Source: Comamonadaceae bacterium (GTDB lineage Bacteria > Pseudomonadota > Gammaproteobacteria > Burkholderiales > Burkholderiaceae_C). Taken from it: a DNA stretch of 64,000 nt. This document shows, piece by piece, positions 52,055-62,899 of this stretch. Made by a program: the position numbers and the translations under genes. The stretch is taken from positions 1-64,000 of the forward strand of contig JAIXRH010000070.1 of assembly GCA_027485285.1 (NCBI GenBank), written 5' to 3'. Below the pieces are notes generated by a model. That model made no database searches. It was not told where the DNA came from and saw nothing but the letters and a program-made list of their open reading frames with translations. The first letter of the stretch is position 1; each line of letters begins with the position of its first letter.

Positions 52055-53307
52055 CGTTGAAGATGCAATCGTTCAAGGCCCAAGCCTTGTAAATCGATGT
52101 CTGAGCTTTTGCCATTGATGCTGTCTGCCACCACGCGTGCGCTGCCGCAGGCCAAGGCCCAACCGCTGGCTCCGTGGCCTAAATTGAGCCACACGCCCGA
52201 GACGCCGCTGGCGCCCAAAAGCGGCGGGCCATCGGGCAGCATGGGGCGCGAGCCTTTCCACACTTGCACGTTGTCTTGCGTGCGTGCGGCACCCGGAAAC
52301 CAGTTGTCAAGAACGCGGTAAAGCATTTTGATGCTGGCTGGGTCATGGCGTTTGGCGTTGCCGCCAATTTCATTGCCGCCCGACACACGCACGCGCTGAC
52401 CCAAGCGGCTGATGGCCACTTTGCACTGCTCATCAATGACGCCACTGCGAGGCGCATCCAAGGGTTCCCGCACGGCCGCGCTGATGGCGTAGCCATGCAC
52501 GGCGGCTAATGGAATGCGCAGCCCCAAAGGGCGCACCAATTGCGAACTGGCAAGGCCTGCACACACCACCACCGCATCAAACGTTTCGCCAGTCCCTTTT
52601 TCAGAGGTACGAATGGTTTTGGGTTGCGCCTTGGAGAGGGGAAGCACGGAGGTGTTGAAGTGAAATTTCACGCCCAGCGTTTCTGCTTCGGTTTTGAGCA
52701 GCAGTGTGAATTGGCGGCAGTTGCTGACCTCGTCATCGGGAAAATGAATGGCTTGCGCCAGTGAGGCTTCTGGGTCAAGCGCGGGCTCAACGACGCGAGC
52801 TTCTTGGGCGTTCAATGTTTTGAAGCTCAAGCCAGCATCACGCATGACCTGCAAGCCGGCTTGCATGCGTTGTATGTCACGTTCGGTGCGCAGCAGCACC
52901 ATCAAACCTTGGCTGCGCTCGTGTTCTAAGTTCAAGGTGTCGGTGAGGGTGCGCATGCGATGGCTGCTGTACTCGGCCAAGCGCAGCATATGGCCGCGGT
53001 TGAGAGCAAACGTGGCGCTGTCGCAGGATTTGCGCATTTGCCACAGCCATTTCCATTCCGCGATGCTGGGGCTTGAAATGCGCAGCGGGGTGCTTCGTTG
53101 CCATAGGTGAGTCAACACGTGTTTGACCATGCCTGGACGAGCCCAAGGTGCAGCGTAGCCTGCTGAAGCGATGCCTGTATTGGCGAAACTGCCTTCTTCG
53201 GCGGCAGCGCCATGGCGTTCAAAAACACTCACACCATGACCTTGGGCCGCCAACTCATAGGCGGTGGTGATGCCAATCACGCCAGCGCCAATCACGGCGA
53301 CTTTCAT
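52051..53307 (-). CDS. dadA: D-amino acid dehydrogenase-like FAD oxidoreductase
   Basis: MKVAVIGAGVIGITTAYELAAQGHGVSVFERHGAAAEEGSFANTGIASAGYAAPWARPGMVKHVL. Confidence 0.9.
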   Translation of the reverse strand: MKVAVIGAGVIGITTAYELAAQGHGVSVFERHGAAAEEGSFANTGIASAGYAAPWARPGMVKHVLTHLWQRSTPLRISSPSIAEWKWLWQMRKSCDSATFALNRGHMLRLAEYSSHRMRTLTDTLNLEHERSQGLMVLLRTERDIQRMQAGLQVMRDAGLSFKTLNAQEARVVEPALDPEASLAQAIHFPDDEVSNCRQFTLLLKTEAETLGVKFHFNTSVLPLSKAQPKTIRTSEKGTGETFDAVVVCAGLASSQLVRPLGLRIPLAAVHGYAISAAVREPLDAPRSGVIDEQCKVAISRLGQRVRVSGGNEIGGNAKRHDPASIKMLYRVLDNWFPGAARTQDNVQVWKGSRPMLPDGPPLLGASGVSGVWLNLGHGASGWALACGSARVVADSINGKSSDIDLQGLGLERLHLQR

Positions 53308-53522
53308 GGGCGAAACCTTGCTGAAGGCGGCTGGATGGGGGTAGGGGGCATGTAGGGCTGTGCTAGAATCATTGGGTTTTTCCGAGTTGAAGGTTTCGCC
53401 TGAAGCTCGGTCAAACATCACTCGCAAACCAGTCCAATCAAGGTGTTACCAAGCGTTTTCTAGAATGAAAACTGGCGGTGATGGTGGGCTGGATTTTAGA
53501 CCCAACCTTCGGAGTATTTACT

Positions 53523-54263
53523 ATGTCAGTCACTATGCGCGATATGCTGGAAGCAGGCGTCCACTTTGGTCACCAAACCCGCTTCTGGAACCCAAAGATG
53601 TCACCGTTTATCTTTGGTCATCGCAACAAAATTCACATCATCAACTTGGAAAAATCGTTGCCGATGTTCCAAGACGCCATCAAGTTCGTCAAGCAGTTGT
53701 CTGCGAACCGTGGCACCGTGTTGATGATCGGCACCAAGCGTCAATCTCGCGAAATCGTTGCCTCAGAAGCACAGCGTGCTGGCGTGCCTTATGTTGACCA
53801 GCGTTGGTTGGGCGGCATGTTGACCAACTTCAAAACGGTCAAGACATCGATCAAGCGTCTGAAAGACATGAAAATTCAGCAAGAAGCTGGCTTGGACACC
53901 CTGTCTAAAAAAGAACAGCTGATGTTCAAGCGCGAAATGGAAAAGCTCGAGAAAGACATCGGCGGCATTCAAGACATGGCTGTGTTGCCTGATGCGATCT
54001 TTGTGATCGACGTTGGCTACCACAAGATTGCCATCGCTGAAGCCAAGAAATTGGGCATCCCATTGATTGGCGTGGTGGACTCCAACCACTCACCCGAAGG
54101 CATCGACTACATCATTCCAGGCAATGACGACTCGTCAAAGGCTGTGACTTTGTATGCCCGCGGTATCGCTGATGCGATCATCGAAGGCCGTGCCAACGCC
54201 ACCAACGACTTGGTCAAAGCTGTGACTGAAGGCGATGAAGAGTTCGTTGAAGTTGCTGCTTAA
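53523..54263 (+). CDS. rpsB: 30S ribosomal protein S2
   Basis: [49 protein letters not shown]. Confidence 0.98.
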   Translation: MSVTMRDMLEAGVHFGHQTRFWNPKMSPFIFGHRNKIHIINLEKSLPMFQDAIKFVKQLSANRGTVLMIGTKRQSREIVASEAQRAGVPYVDQRWLGGMLTNFKTVKTSIKRLKDMKIQQEAGLDTLSKKEQLMFKREMEKLEKDIGGIQDMAVLPDAIFVIDVGYHKIAIAEAKKLGIPLIGVVDSNHSPEGIDYIIPGNDDSSKAVTLYARGIADAIIEGRANATNDLVKAVTEGDEEFVEVAA

Positions 54264-54281
54264 TCACGCGGCCCAAGCTTG

Positions 54282-54307
54282 AAAAGGGGCTTGTGGAGCC
54301 CCTTTTT
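54282..54307 (+). terminator. Hairpin with T-run between rpsB and tsf
   Basis: AAAAGGGGCT-tgtgg-AGCCCCTTTTT. Confidence 0.7.
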
Positions 54308-54346
54308 CACACCCAAATTGTTTTGAACTGAAGACGGAGAATTTAA

Positions 54347-55240
54347 ATGGCAGCAATTACCGCAGGCATGGTCGCTGAGTTACGTGCAAAAACAGACGCA
54401 CCCATGATGGAGTGCAAAAAAGCTTTGACTGAGGCCGAAGGCGACATGGCCAAAGCAGAAGAGCTGCTGCGCGTCAAGCTCGGCAGCAAAGCTGGCAAGG
54501 CCTCTAGCCGCGTCACCGCCGAAGGTGTAGTGACCAGCTTCATCAGTGGCAACACGGGCGCTTTGCTGGAAGTGAACTGCGAAACCGACTTTGTGACCAA
54601 GAACGACAGCTTCTTGGCTTTGGCTCAAGCAGCTGCCAAGTTGGTGGCTGAGCACAACCCAGCCTCTATAGAGGCCTTGGGCGCTTTGCCTTACGCGCAG
54701 GAAAGTTTTGGTCCCACGCTCGAAGACGTGCGCAAAGGTCTGATCGGCAAGATCGGCGAGAACATGAGTTTCCGCCGCTTCAAGCGTTTTGATGGCGCAC
54801 ACAAATTGGCCGCTTACTTGCACGGCACACGCATTGGTGTGTTGGTTGAGTTTGACGGTGACGAAACAGCGGCCAAAGATGTCGCCATGCACGTGGCTGC
54901 AATGAAGCCAGTGGCGTTGACCAGTGCTGATGTGCCTGCCGACTTGATCGAAAAAGAGCGCTCAGTCGCTGCAGCCAAGGCTGCTGAGTCTGGCAAGCCT
55001 GCTGACATCACGACCAAGATGGTGGAAGGTTCTGTGCAAAAGTTCCTCAAAGAAGTGTCTTTGTTCAACCAAACTTTCGTCAAGAACGACAAGCAAACCG
55101 TTGAGCAAATGCTCAAGGCTGCCAATACCAATGTGGCTTCTTTCACCCTCTATGTGGTGGGCGAGGGCATTGAGAAAAAGGTCGACGACTTTGCTGCCGA
55201 AGTGGCTGCCCAAGTTGCTGCCGCCAAGCAGTCTGCTTGA
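54347..55240 (+). CDS. tsf: Elongation factor Ts
   Basis: [54 protein letters not shown]. Confidence 0.98.
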   Translation: MAAITAGMVAELRAKTDAPMMECKKALTEAEGDMAKAEELLRVKLGSKAGKASSRVTAEGVVTSFISGNTGALLEVNCETDFVTKNDSFLALAQAAAKLVAEHNPASIEALGALPYAQESFGPTLEDVRKGLIGKIGENMSFRRFKRFDGAHKLAAYLHGTRIGVLVEFDGDETAAKDVAMHVAAMKPVALTSADVPADLIEKERSVAAAKAAESGKPADITTKMVEGSVQKFLKEVSLFNQTFVKNDKQTVEQMLKAANTNVASFTLYVVGEGIEKKVDDFAAEVAAQVAAAKQSA

Positions 55241-55247
55241 TCACACA

Positions 55248-55269
55248 GGGGGGCTTAGGCCCCCCTTTT
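55248..55269 (+). terminator. Intrinsic terminator after tsf
   Basis: GGGGGGC-TTAG-GCCCCCC-TTTT. Confidence 0.75.
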
Positions 55270-55319
55270 GATATCCCCACCCCACATCCATTCAACCGCA
55301 TACACCAAGGAGCCTTTTC

Positions 55320-56042
55320 ATGACCTCACCCAAGCCAGCCTACAAGCGCATTTTGCTCAAGCTGTCCGGAGAGGCCTTGATGGGCGACGATGCGTTTGGT
55401 ATCAACCGTGCCACCATCGTTCGCATCGTGGACGAGGTGGCTGAGGTCATCCACTTGGGCGTGGAAGTGGCCATCGTCATTGGTGGTGGGAATATCTTTC
55501 GCGGTGTCGCGGGGGGCTCTGTCGGCATGGACCGCGCTACAGCCGATTACATGGGTATGTTGGCCACGGTGATGAACTCACTGGCCTTGGCCGATGCCAT
55601 GAACAAAACAGGTTTGACGGCCCGTGTCATGTCAGCCATTGCGATTGACCAAGTCGTTGAGCCTTATGTGCGGCCCAAGGCTTTGCAATACCTCGAAGAA
55701 GGCAAAGTGGTGGTGTTTGCTGCTGGCACAGGTAACCCTTTTTTCACCACCGACACCGCTGCAGCTTTGCGCGGTGCTGAGATCGGTGCTGAAATGGTGC
55801 TCAAGGCCACCAAGGTGGACGGTGTTTACTCGGCTGACCCCAAAAAAGACCCCAATGCCACGCGTTACACCGAGCTTAGTTTTGACCAGGCCATTGGGCA
55901 AAACTTGGGCATCATGGACGCCACTGCTTTTGCTTTGTGCCGCGATCAAAAGTTGCCCATCAAAGTGTTCTCTATTTTCAAGAACGGTGCGCTCAAGCGC
56001 GTCGTCATGGGGGAAGACGAAGGCACGTTGGTGCACGCGTGA
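55320..56042 (+). CDS. pyrH: UMP kinase
   Basis: [55 protein letters not shown]. Confidence 0.98.
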   Translation: MTSPKPAYKRILLKLSGEALMGDDAFGINRATIVRIVDEVAEVIHLGVEVAIVIGGGNIFRGVAGGSVGMDRATADYMGMLATVMNSLALADAMNKTGLTARVMSAIAIDQVVEPYVRPKALQYLEEGKVVVFAAGTGNPFFTTDTAAALRGAEIGAEMVLKATKVDGVYSADPKKDPNATRYTELSFDQAIGQNLGIMDATAFALCRDQKLPIKVFSIFKNGALKRVVMGEDEGTLVHA

Positions 56043-56090
56043 TTCCCCAGTTTTTTCGACCCAGACCCTGCGCTGCCCCAGGAGCACAAC

Positions 56091-56651
56091 ATGACCATCG
56101 CTGACATCAAGAAAACCACAGAAACCAAAATGGGCCAGTCCATCGCGGCCTTCAGCAACAGCTTGACCAAAATCCGTACAGGTCGTCCCAGCCCTTCATT
56201 GCTGGACACCGTGCAAGTGGACTATTACGGCTCGATGGTGCCGATCAGCCAAGTGGCCAATGTCTCATTGTTAGATGCTCGTACCTTGAGCGTGCAACCC
56301 TGGGAAAAGCCCATGGGTGCCAAAATTGAAAAAGCCATTCGCGACAGCGATTTAGGTTTGAACCCCTCGTCGATGGGCGAGCTGATTCGTGTGCCTATGC
56401 CGCCTATGTCGGAAGAGCGCCGCAAAGAGTTGACCAAAGTGGTTCGCACCGAAGGCGAAAACGCCAAAGTGGCCGTTCGCAATTTGCGCCGTGATGCCAA
56501 CGAATCAGTCAAGAAACTGGTGAAGGACAAACTCGCTTCTGAAGACGACCAAAAACGTGCAGAAGCCGACATCCAAAAAGTTACTGACAGCCACATTGCC
56601 GAGATTGACAAACTCATTGCGGGCAAAGAACAAGAAATCATGTCGGTCTAA
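56091..56651 (+). CDS. frr: Ribosome recycling factor
   Basis: [60 protein letters not shown]. Confidence 0.98.
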   Translation: MTIADIKKTTETKMGQSIAAFSNSLTKIRTGRPSPSLLDTVQVDYYGSMVPISQVANVSLLDARTLSVQPWEKPMGAKIEKAIRDSDLGLNPSSMGELIRVPMPPMSEERRKELTKVVRTEGENAKVAVRNLRRDANESVKKLVKDKLASEDDQKRAEADIQKVTDSHIAEIDKLIAGKEQEIMSV

Positions 56652-56656
56652 ACCGG

Positions 56657-57493
56657 ATGTTGAAGCAACGCGTCATCACCGCGCTGGTCCTGTTGGCGCT
56701 CTTGTTGCCTGCATTGTTGGCGGACACAGCAGAACCCTTGGCAGGTCTCACACTTGTCCTCATTGCTGCGGGCGCTTGGGAGTGGGGACGTTTGAATGGC
56801 TTTGACATGCGAAGCGCCCTGCGCGTGTCAGCCGTGTGCGTGATGCTGTGCCTTTTCGCTTGGTCTGCACGCTGGGCCTATGAGTCGCCTGCCAATATTT
56901 GGACCATCACAGGCGCTGCTTGGGTGTTTGTGGCGGCTTGGTTGATTCGTCATGGCATCAGCCGTTGGGTCTTGATTTCACGTTGGTTGCGTTTGACCGT
57001 GGGCGTGTTGGCGTTGTGGCTGTCTTGGGTTGCCATTTACCAAGCCAAGGTCATCGGCGTGAATTTTTTATTGTCCTTGTTGATGCTGGTTTGGGTCGCA
57101 GACGTGGCGGCTTATTTTTCTGGTCGTGCGTTTGGTCGACGCAAGCTTGCGCCTGCCATCAGCCCAGGCAAAAGTTGGGAAGGTGTGTGGGGTGCCATGG
57201 TGGGCGTGTTGCTCATGGCCTGTATTTGGATTTGGGTTGACTCGCAATTCGCCTTGGAGAGTCAAAGTTTGTACACCCTGCTGTACAGCCGTGGCGCACC
57301 GTTTCTGGTGTTGGCGGTTGTATTTTTGACCATGATGAGTGTGGCGGGGGACTTGGTCGAATCTTTGGTCAAGCGCAGTGCTGACATGAAAGACAGCAGC
57401 CACTTGTTGCCAGGGCACGGCGGTGTGCTTGACCGTGTGGACGCTTTGCTGCCCGCCATGCCATTGGCCATGATGTTGGTGCAATCGGTATGA
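56657..57493 (+). CDS. cdsA: Phosphatidate cytidylyltransferase
   Basis: Multi-TM; ISPGKSWEGVWGAMVG...SVAGDLVESLVKRSADMKDSSHLLPGHGGVLDRVDALLPA. Confidence 0.95.
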   Translation: MLKQRVITALVLLALLLPALLADTAEPLAGLTLVLIAAGAWEWGRLNGFDMRSALRVSAVCVMLCLFAWSARWAYESPANIWTITGAAWVFVAAWLIRHGISRWVLISRWLRLTVGVLALWLSWVAIYQAKVIGVNFLLSLLMLVWVADVAAYFSGRAFGRRKLAPAISPGKSWEGVWGAMVGVLLMACIWIWVDSQFALESQSLYTLLYSRGAPFLVLAVVFLTMMSVAGDLVESLVKRSADMKDSSHLLPGHGGVLDRVDALLPAMPLAMMLVQSV

Positions 57494-58689
57494 CCCACAA
57501 ACCCCTCAGCCTCACTGTTCTGGGCTCGACGGGCTCCATTGGTACCAACACCTTGGATGTCATTGCACGTCACCCCGAACGATTTGATGTGTTTGCGCTG
57601 ACAGGCGCCAGCCAAGTGGATTTGATGCTGCGTCAATGCGCGCAGTTCAAACCTCGCTTTGCGGTGATGGTGACGGCAGAGTCTGCCAAACAACTGACAG
57701 ACAAAATTCAGGCCGAGGGTTTGCCTACACAAGTGCTTTGCGGCGCAGCAGCTCTGGACGAAGTGTCAGCCCATCCAGATGTGGATGTGGTGATGGCAGC
57801 GATCGTGGGTGCCGCGGGTTTGTCGCCTTGCTTGGCCGCCGCTCGCTCTGGGAAGCGTTTGCTGTTGGCCAATAAAGAGGCCTTGGTGGTTGGCGCCGAA
57901 GTGTTTTTAGATGCGGTCAAACAAGGCGATGCCACGCTGCTGCCGATTGACAGCGAACATTCGGCAATTTTTCAGTCCTTGCCTGAGGATCCATCCACTT
58001 GGGACATGCGTGTCGAAAAAATCATCCTCACAGCATCCGGCGGACCGTTCCGCACCCGTGATTTGGCCACCCTCAAAGACGTGACCCCTGAGCAAGCATG
58101 CGCGCATCCGAATTGGGTGATGGGCCGCAAGATTTCGGTGGACTCGGCCACCATGATGAACAAAGCGTTGGAGGTGATTGAAGCGCGTTATTTGTTTGGC
58201 TTGCCACCCGAACGATTAGAGGTGGTGATTCACCCACAAAGCATCATCCACTCCATGGTTCAGTACCGTGACACATCGGTGGTGGCTCAGTTGGGCTCAC
58301 CAGACATGCGTGTGCCCATTGCCTATGGCTTGAGTTGGCCTGAGCGAATGACGTCTGGTGCCCAAGCCTTGGACTTTCATGCCTTGTCGGCCATGACCTT
58401 TGAAGCTTTGGACGATCACGGCCACCCCGAGCGCTTTGCAGGAATTCGCCTGGCATGGGATGCTTTGCGCGGTCCGCGCGGCACAACCGCCGTGCTGAAT
58501 GCGGCCAACGAAATTGCGGTTGCCGCCTTTTTAGAACGGCGCATTCGTTTCGACCAAATTCACGATGTGAATCAAAACTGCATGGCGCACATGTCACCTG
58601 CCGCACCACACAGTTTGGATGATTTGCTGGCTTTGGATGCACAGGCCCGTGCCGTGGCTGAAGATGTTGTTCGCTTGTTGGCCAAGTAA
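57490..58689 (+). CDS. dxr: 1-deoxy-D-xylulose 5-phosphate reductoisomerase
   Basis: LSLTVLGSTGSIGTNTLDVIARHPERFDVFALTG...LPIDSEHSAIFQSL...ILTASGGPFRT. Confidence 0.97.
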   Translation: MTHKPLSLTVLGSTGSIGTNTLDVIARHPERFDVFALTGASQVDLMLRQCAQFKPRFAVMVTAESAKQLTDKIQAEGLPTQVLCGAAALDEVSAHPDVDVVMAAIVGAAGLSPCLAAARSGKRLLLANKEALVVGAEVFLDAVKQGDATLLPIDSEHSAIFQSLPEDPSTWDMRVEKIILTASGGPFRTRDLATLKDVTPEQACAHPNWVMGRKISVDSATMMNKALEVIEARYLFGLPPERLEVVIHPQSIIHSMVQYRDTSVVAQLGSPDMRVPIAYGLSWPERMTSGAQALDFHALSAMTFEALDDHGHPERFAGIRLAWDALRGPRGTTAVLNAANEIAVAAFLERRIRFDQIHDVNQNCMAHMSPAAPHSLDDLLALDAQARAVAEDVVRLLAK

Positions 58690-58692
58690 GTC

Positions 58693-60063
58693 ATGACAGT
58701 TTTAGCCTTCTTGCTTGCACTGGGTGTGTTGATCACCGTGCACGAGTGGGGCCACTACCGCGTGGCGGTGGCGTGCGGTGTGAAAGTGCTGACGTTTTCC
58801 ATTGGTTTTGGCAAACCCTTGTTGCGCTGGAAATCACGCACACCACACGCTGGGCAGGACACCGAGTTTTGCATCAGCCTGATTCCCTTGGGTGGCTACG
58901 TCAAGATGCTCGACGAGCAAACGGGAGATGTGTCCCCCGAAGATGCCCCCATGGCATTTAACCGCCAGCCTTTGTGGGCAAGAGCCGCCATTGTGTCGGC
59001 AGGCCCTGTCGCGAACTTGTTGTTGGCCGTGTGTTTGTATGCGGCCACCTTTTGGGTGGGGCAATACGAAACGCAGGCCACTTTGGCTAGCCCTGTGGCT
59101 GGCTCTATGGCTGAGACGGCGGGTTTGCGCAGTGGCGACACGGTGCTCAGCGCTGGCACCTCTGCCGATGATTTGCAGGCAATGGCCTCGCTTGAGGCCC
59201 TGCGTTGGTGGCTGCTTCAACACGATGACTCTTCGGTCTACCTAGAGGTGCAGCCCCAGGGCAAGCAAAGTTCGCGCATGGTGAGTTTGCCCGCTCTTGC
59301 GCCAGGGACTGCGGCAAAGGACAGCAACGCTTGGCAGACGCGGGGGTTCACGGGGGCATGGAGCCGCGCTGTGTTGGGCGACGTACAACCTGGGCGAGCA
59401 GCGGACATGGCAGGCTTGCGGCGTGGCGATGAAGTGCTTCGCATTGATGGACAAGTGGTGAATGACGCCAGCGCTTTGCGTGCGGCTGTGCGTGCCAGCG
59501 GTCAGCAACACGCGCCAGGCATGCAAGCGTGGCTGATCTCCCGAGAGGGGCGTTTGTTACACATCGATGTCACGCCAGAGCGTGTGCCAGATGGTTCGCA
59601 GTTTATGGGGCGCATTGGTGCGCAAGTCGGCGAGCCGCCAGCCAAAGTGTGGGTGCAGTCCGGTGTGTTCGATGGGCTTGGCCAAGCCACGACCAAGACT
59701 TGGGAGGTCATCGTGATGACGCTGGACATGTTGTGGCGCTTATTGACGGGTCATGCGTCGCTCGACAACCTCAGTGGCCCGCTTTCTATGGCCGACTATG
59801 CGGGACGTTCAGCCAGTTTAGGACTGGGGGCCTATTTGGGTTATTTGGCCCTCGTCAGCGTCAGTCTGGGTGTGTTTAATCTGCTGCCTTTGCCGATGCT
59901 CGATGGTGGGCACCTGTTGTATTATCTTTACGAGTTTTGTACTGGTCATCCTCCTTCCACCGCATGGCTTGACGCCTTGCAGCGTGCGGGCTTGGCAATC
60001 CTTGTGGCACTGATGGTTTTTTCTCTTTTTAACGATGTGGTTCGCCTGGGTTGGCTTCCATGA
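58693..60063 (+). CDS. rseP: RIP metalloprotease RseP
   Basis: VHEWGHYRVAVACGVKVLTFSIGFG HExxH-type motif; two PDZ-like regions; NLLPLPMLDGGHLLYYLYE. Confidence 0.96.
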   Translation: MTVLAFLLALGVLITVHEWGHYRVAVACGVKVLTFSIGFGKPLLRWKSRTPHAGQDTEFCISLIPLGGYVKMLDEQTGDVSPEDAPMAFNRQPLWARAAIVSAGPVANLLLAVCLYAATFWVGQYETQATLASPVAGSMAETAGLRSGDTVLSAGTSADDLQAMASLEALRWWLLQHDDSSVYLEVQPQGKQSSRMVSLPALAPGTAAKDSNAWQTRGFTGAWSRAVLGDVQPGRAADMAGLRRGDEVLRIDGQVVNDASALRAAVRASGQQHAPGMQAWLISREGRLLHIDVTPERVPDGSQFMGRIGAQVGEPPAKVWVQSGVFDGLGQATTKTWEVIVMTLDMLWRLLTGHASLDNLSGPLSMADYAGRSASLGLGAYLGYLALVSVSLGVFNLLPLPMLDGGHLLYYLYEFCTGHPPSTAWLDALQRAGLAILVALMVFSLFNDVVRLGWLP

Positions 60064-62387
60064 GTCTCCCTAAACATTCGATGACTATGCAACTTTCACA
60101 ATTTCGTCGCACCACCTTGGCTCAGACTGCTGCATTCATAGCGGGCACCTTGATGGCTTTCAACGTGCTGGCAGCTGACCCTTTCAACGTGCGTGACATC
60201 CGCGTCGAAGGTTTGCAGCGGGTCGAGCCTGGCACTGTGTTTGCCTCTATTCCGTTTCGTGTGGGTGACGATTACACCGATGAAAAAGGCGCTGCTGCCA
60301 TTCGCAGTTTGTTTGCCCTAGGTTTATTCAAAGACGTGCGTATTGAAGTCAATGGCGACGTGTTGGTGTTGATCGTTGAAGAACGCCCCAACATCGCCCA
60401 AGTGGAATTCATAGGCACCAAGGAATTTGACAAAGACGTGCTGCGCAAAGCTTTGCGTGACATCGGTTTGGCCGAAGGGCGTCCGTTTGACAAAGCCTTG
60501 GCTGACCGAGCTGAGCAAGAGTTGAAGCGACAGTATGTCAACCGAAGTTTGTACGGCGCAGAAATCATCACCACCATCACACCTGCCGATCGAAATCGCG
60601 TGAATTTGTCATTCACGGTGGTCGAAGGTGATTTGGCCAAGATCAAAGAAATGCGCGTGGTGGGCAGCAAAGCTTTTGATGAGTCCAAGCTGCTAGACCA
60701 GTTTGACCAAGGCAAAGGCAACTGGCTCAGTTGGTACACCAAGTCTGACCGCTATTCACGCACCAAACTCAATGCCGATTTAGAGACTTTGCGCGCTTGG
60801 TATCTGGCGCGCGGTTACTTGGAGTTTCGAATTGACTCCACCCAAGTGGCGATTTCCCCTAACAAGCAAGACATCAGCATCACCATCAACGTGACCGAAG
60901 GTGACCGCTTTGTGGTGTCAGAAGTCGTGATGGACGGCTATTACTTGGGCAAAGACGACGAATTCAAATCCTTGATTGAAATTCAGGCGGGCAAGGTTTA
61001 CAACGCTGACGAAGTCACTCGCACCACCAAAGCGTTCAATGAGTATTTTGGTAATTTTGGATTTGCTTTTGCGCGAACTGACGTGCGTCCTGAAATTGAC
61101 CGCACAAACAACCGCGTGAAGCTGGTGCTGGTGGCTGACCCCGCTCGCCGCGCCTATGTGCGCCGCATCAACATTGTGGGCAACAACCGCACACGCGACC
61201 AAATCGTGCGCCGCGAATTCCGCCAAACTGAATCCTCTTGGTATGACGGCGAAAAAATTCGCTTGTCGCGTGACCGGGTCAACCGTTTGGGCTACTTCAA
61301 AGATGTTGAAGTAGATACGCAAGAAGTTGCATCATCGCAAGATCAGGTGGATTTGAACGTGAATGTGGTTGAAAAACCCACGGGCATGTTGACCCTGGGG
61401 GCAGGTTTCTCCAGTGCAGAAAAGGTGACCCTGTCGTTTGGTATTCAGCAAGACAACGTGTTTGGCTCGGGCCAAAACCTGGGTCTGCAGGTCAGCACCA
61501 GCAAGTTCAATCAATACTATGTGCTCAACACCACAGATCCCTACTTCACCGAAGATGGTGTGTCTCGAACGTATGAGCTGTATCACCGCTCAAGCAAACC
61601 CTATTTGGAACAGGGCGGCAACTACCGCATGATCACTTCAGGTTTGGGTGTGCGTTTTGGTCTGCCGTTCAGTGAGTTGGATCGTATTTTTGTCGGCACT
61701 GCGGCAGAGAAAACTGAGTTGGTGCCTGGCACCAATATGCTGGGCGTCCACGCGAGGTTATGCCAGCAGTTTGGATGCGTGGCTTCCAACATTCCTGTGA
61801 CTGCAGGCTGGGCGCGTGACAGCCGTGACAGCTACTTGAATCCCAACAATGGCAAGTTCATTCGTTTGAATAGCGAGTTAGGGGCTTTCGGCGATGCGCG
61901 TTACGCCAAATTTGGCGGGCAGTACCAGCAATACTTTGCACTGACCAAGCAATATACTTTTGCATTCAATGCTGATTTGGGCATTGGCAAAGGTTTGAAT
62001 GGCCAAACCTTGCCGTTTTATAAAAACTACTATTCTGGTGGTCTGGGTTCAGTTCGTGGTTTTGAGCAGGGCACACTGGGTCCACGCGACATCACAGGTC
62101 CAGTCATCGGGGGCGCCAAAAAGGTGACGGTGAATACCGAGTTCCTCCTGCCCTTCCCAGGGGCTGGCAATGATCGATCGTTGCGTCTTTACAGCTTTTA
62201 TGACATGGGCAACGTCTATGGAGAGTTTGAGAAAATTGACGTCGCGCAATTGCGCAGTGCTTATGGCGTGGGTTTAAGTTGGGTCTCGCCGATGGGCCCT
62301 TTGCGTTTTGCTTGGGCTCGCCCACTGAGGTCTTTCCCAGGCGATAGAATCCAACAGTTGCAATTCCAAATCGGGACCTCTTTCTGA
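60060..62387 (+). CDS. bamA: Outer membrane protein assembly factor BamA
   Basis: FNVRDIRVEGLQRVEPGTVFASIPFRVGDDYT POTRA repeats; C-terminal barrel GLGSVRGFEQGTLGPRD ... FQIGTSF. Confidence 0.97.
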   Translation: MSLPKHSMTMQLSQFRRTTLAQTAAFIAGTLMAFNVLAADPFNVRDIRVEGLQRVEPGTVFASIPFRVGDDYTDEKGAAAIRSLFALGLFKDVRIEVNGDVLVLIVEERPNIAQVEFIGTKEFDKDVLRKALRDIGLAEGRPFDKALADRAEQELKRQYVNRSLYGAEIITTITPADRNRVNLSFTVVEGDLAKIKEMRVVGSKAFDESKLLDQFDQGKGNWLSWYTKSDRYSRTKLNADLETLRAWYLARGYLEFRIDSTQVAISPNKQDISITINVTEGDRFVVSEVVMDGYYLGKDDEFKSLIEIQAGKVYNADEVTRTTKAFNEYFGNFGFAFARTDVRPEIDRTNNRVKLVLVADPARRAYVRRINIVGNNRTRDQIVRREFRQTESSWYDGEKIRLSRDRVNRLGYFKDVEVDTQEVASSQDQVDLNVNVVEKPTGMLTLGAGFSSAEKVTLSFGIQQDNVFGSGQNLGLQVSTSKFNQYYVLNTTDPYFTEDGVSRTYELYHRSSKPYLEQGGNYRMITSGLGVRFGLPFSELDRIFVGTAAEKTELVPGTNMLGVHARLCQQFGCVASNIPVTAGWARDSRDSYLNPNNGKFIRLNSELGAFGDARYAKFGGQYQQYFALTKQYTFAFNADLGIGKGLNGQTLPFYKNYYSGGLGSVRGFEQGTLGPRDITGPVIGGAKKVTVNTEFLLPFPGAGNDRSLRLYSFYDMGNVYGEFEKIDVAQLRSAYGVGLSWVSPMGPLRFAWARPLRSFPGDRIQQLQFQIGTSF

Positions 62388-62893
62388 TGACTTTATTTAC
62401 CCGTCAATTCACGTCAGCGCTTTTATTGGGCTTGGCCGCATTTTGCGCACAAGCTGAGGAAATCCGCATTGGCTTTATCAATACCGACCGTATTTTCAAA
62501 GAATCCACCACCGCCAAACAAGCGCAAGCCAAGTTGGAACAAGAGTTTTCCAAGCGTGAAAAAGACTTGGTGGATGCCGAGAAGTCTTTTAAGACTGCGG
62601 TAGAAAAGTTTGAGCGTGAAGCGCCAACTTTGTCGGAGTCTCAACGTCTTTCTCGTCAAAAACAATTGGGTGAGCAAGACCGTGACTTTCAGCGCAAGCG
62701 TCGTGAGTTTCAAGAAGAACTCAACGCCCGCAAAAATGAAGAGTTTCAACAAGTGCTCGAGCGCGCTAACCGTGTGATCAAGCAAGTGGCGGAAACTGAA
62801 AAATATGATCTGGTGTTGCAAGAAGCTGTCTACATCAACCCCAAGCACGACATCACTGACAAAGTGCTCAAGGTCATCAACGCGGCTAAATAA
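62387..62893 (+). CDS. skp: OmpH/Skp family periplasmic chaperone
   Basis: Signal peptide; IRIGFINTDRIFKESTTAKQAQAKLEQEFSKREKDLVDAEKSFK. Confidence 0.92.
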   Translation: MTLFTRQFTSALLLGLAAFCAQAEEIRIGFINTDRIFKESTTAKQAQAKLEQEFSKREKDLVDAEKSFKTAVEKFEREAPTLSESQRLSRQKQLGEQDRDFQRKRREFQEELNARKNEEFQQVLERANRVIKQVAETEKYDLVLQEAVYINPKHDITDKVLKVINAAK

Positions 62894-62899
62894 GCAGCC

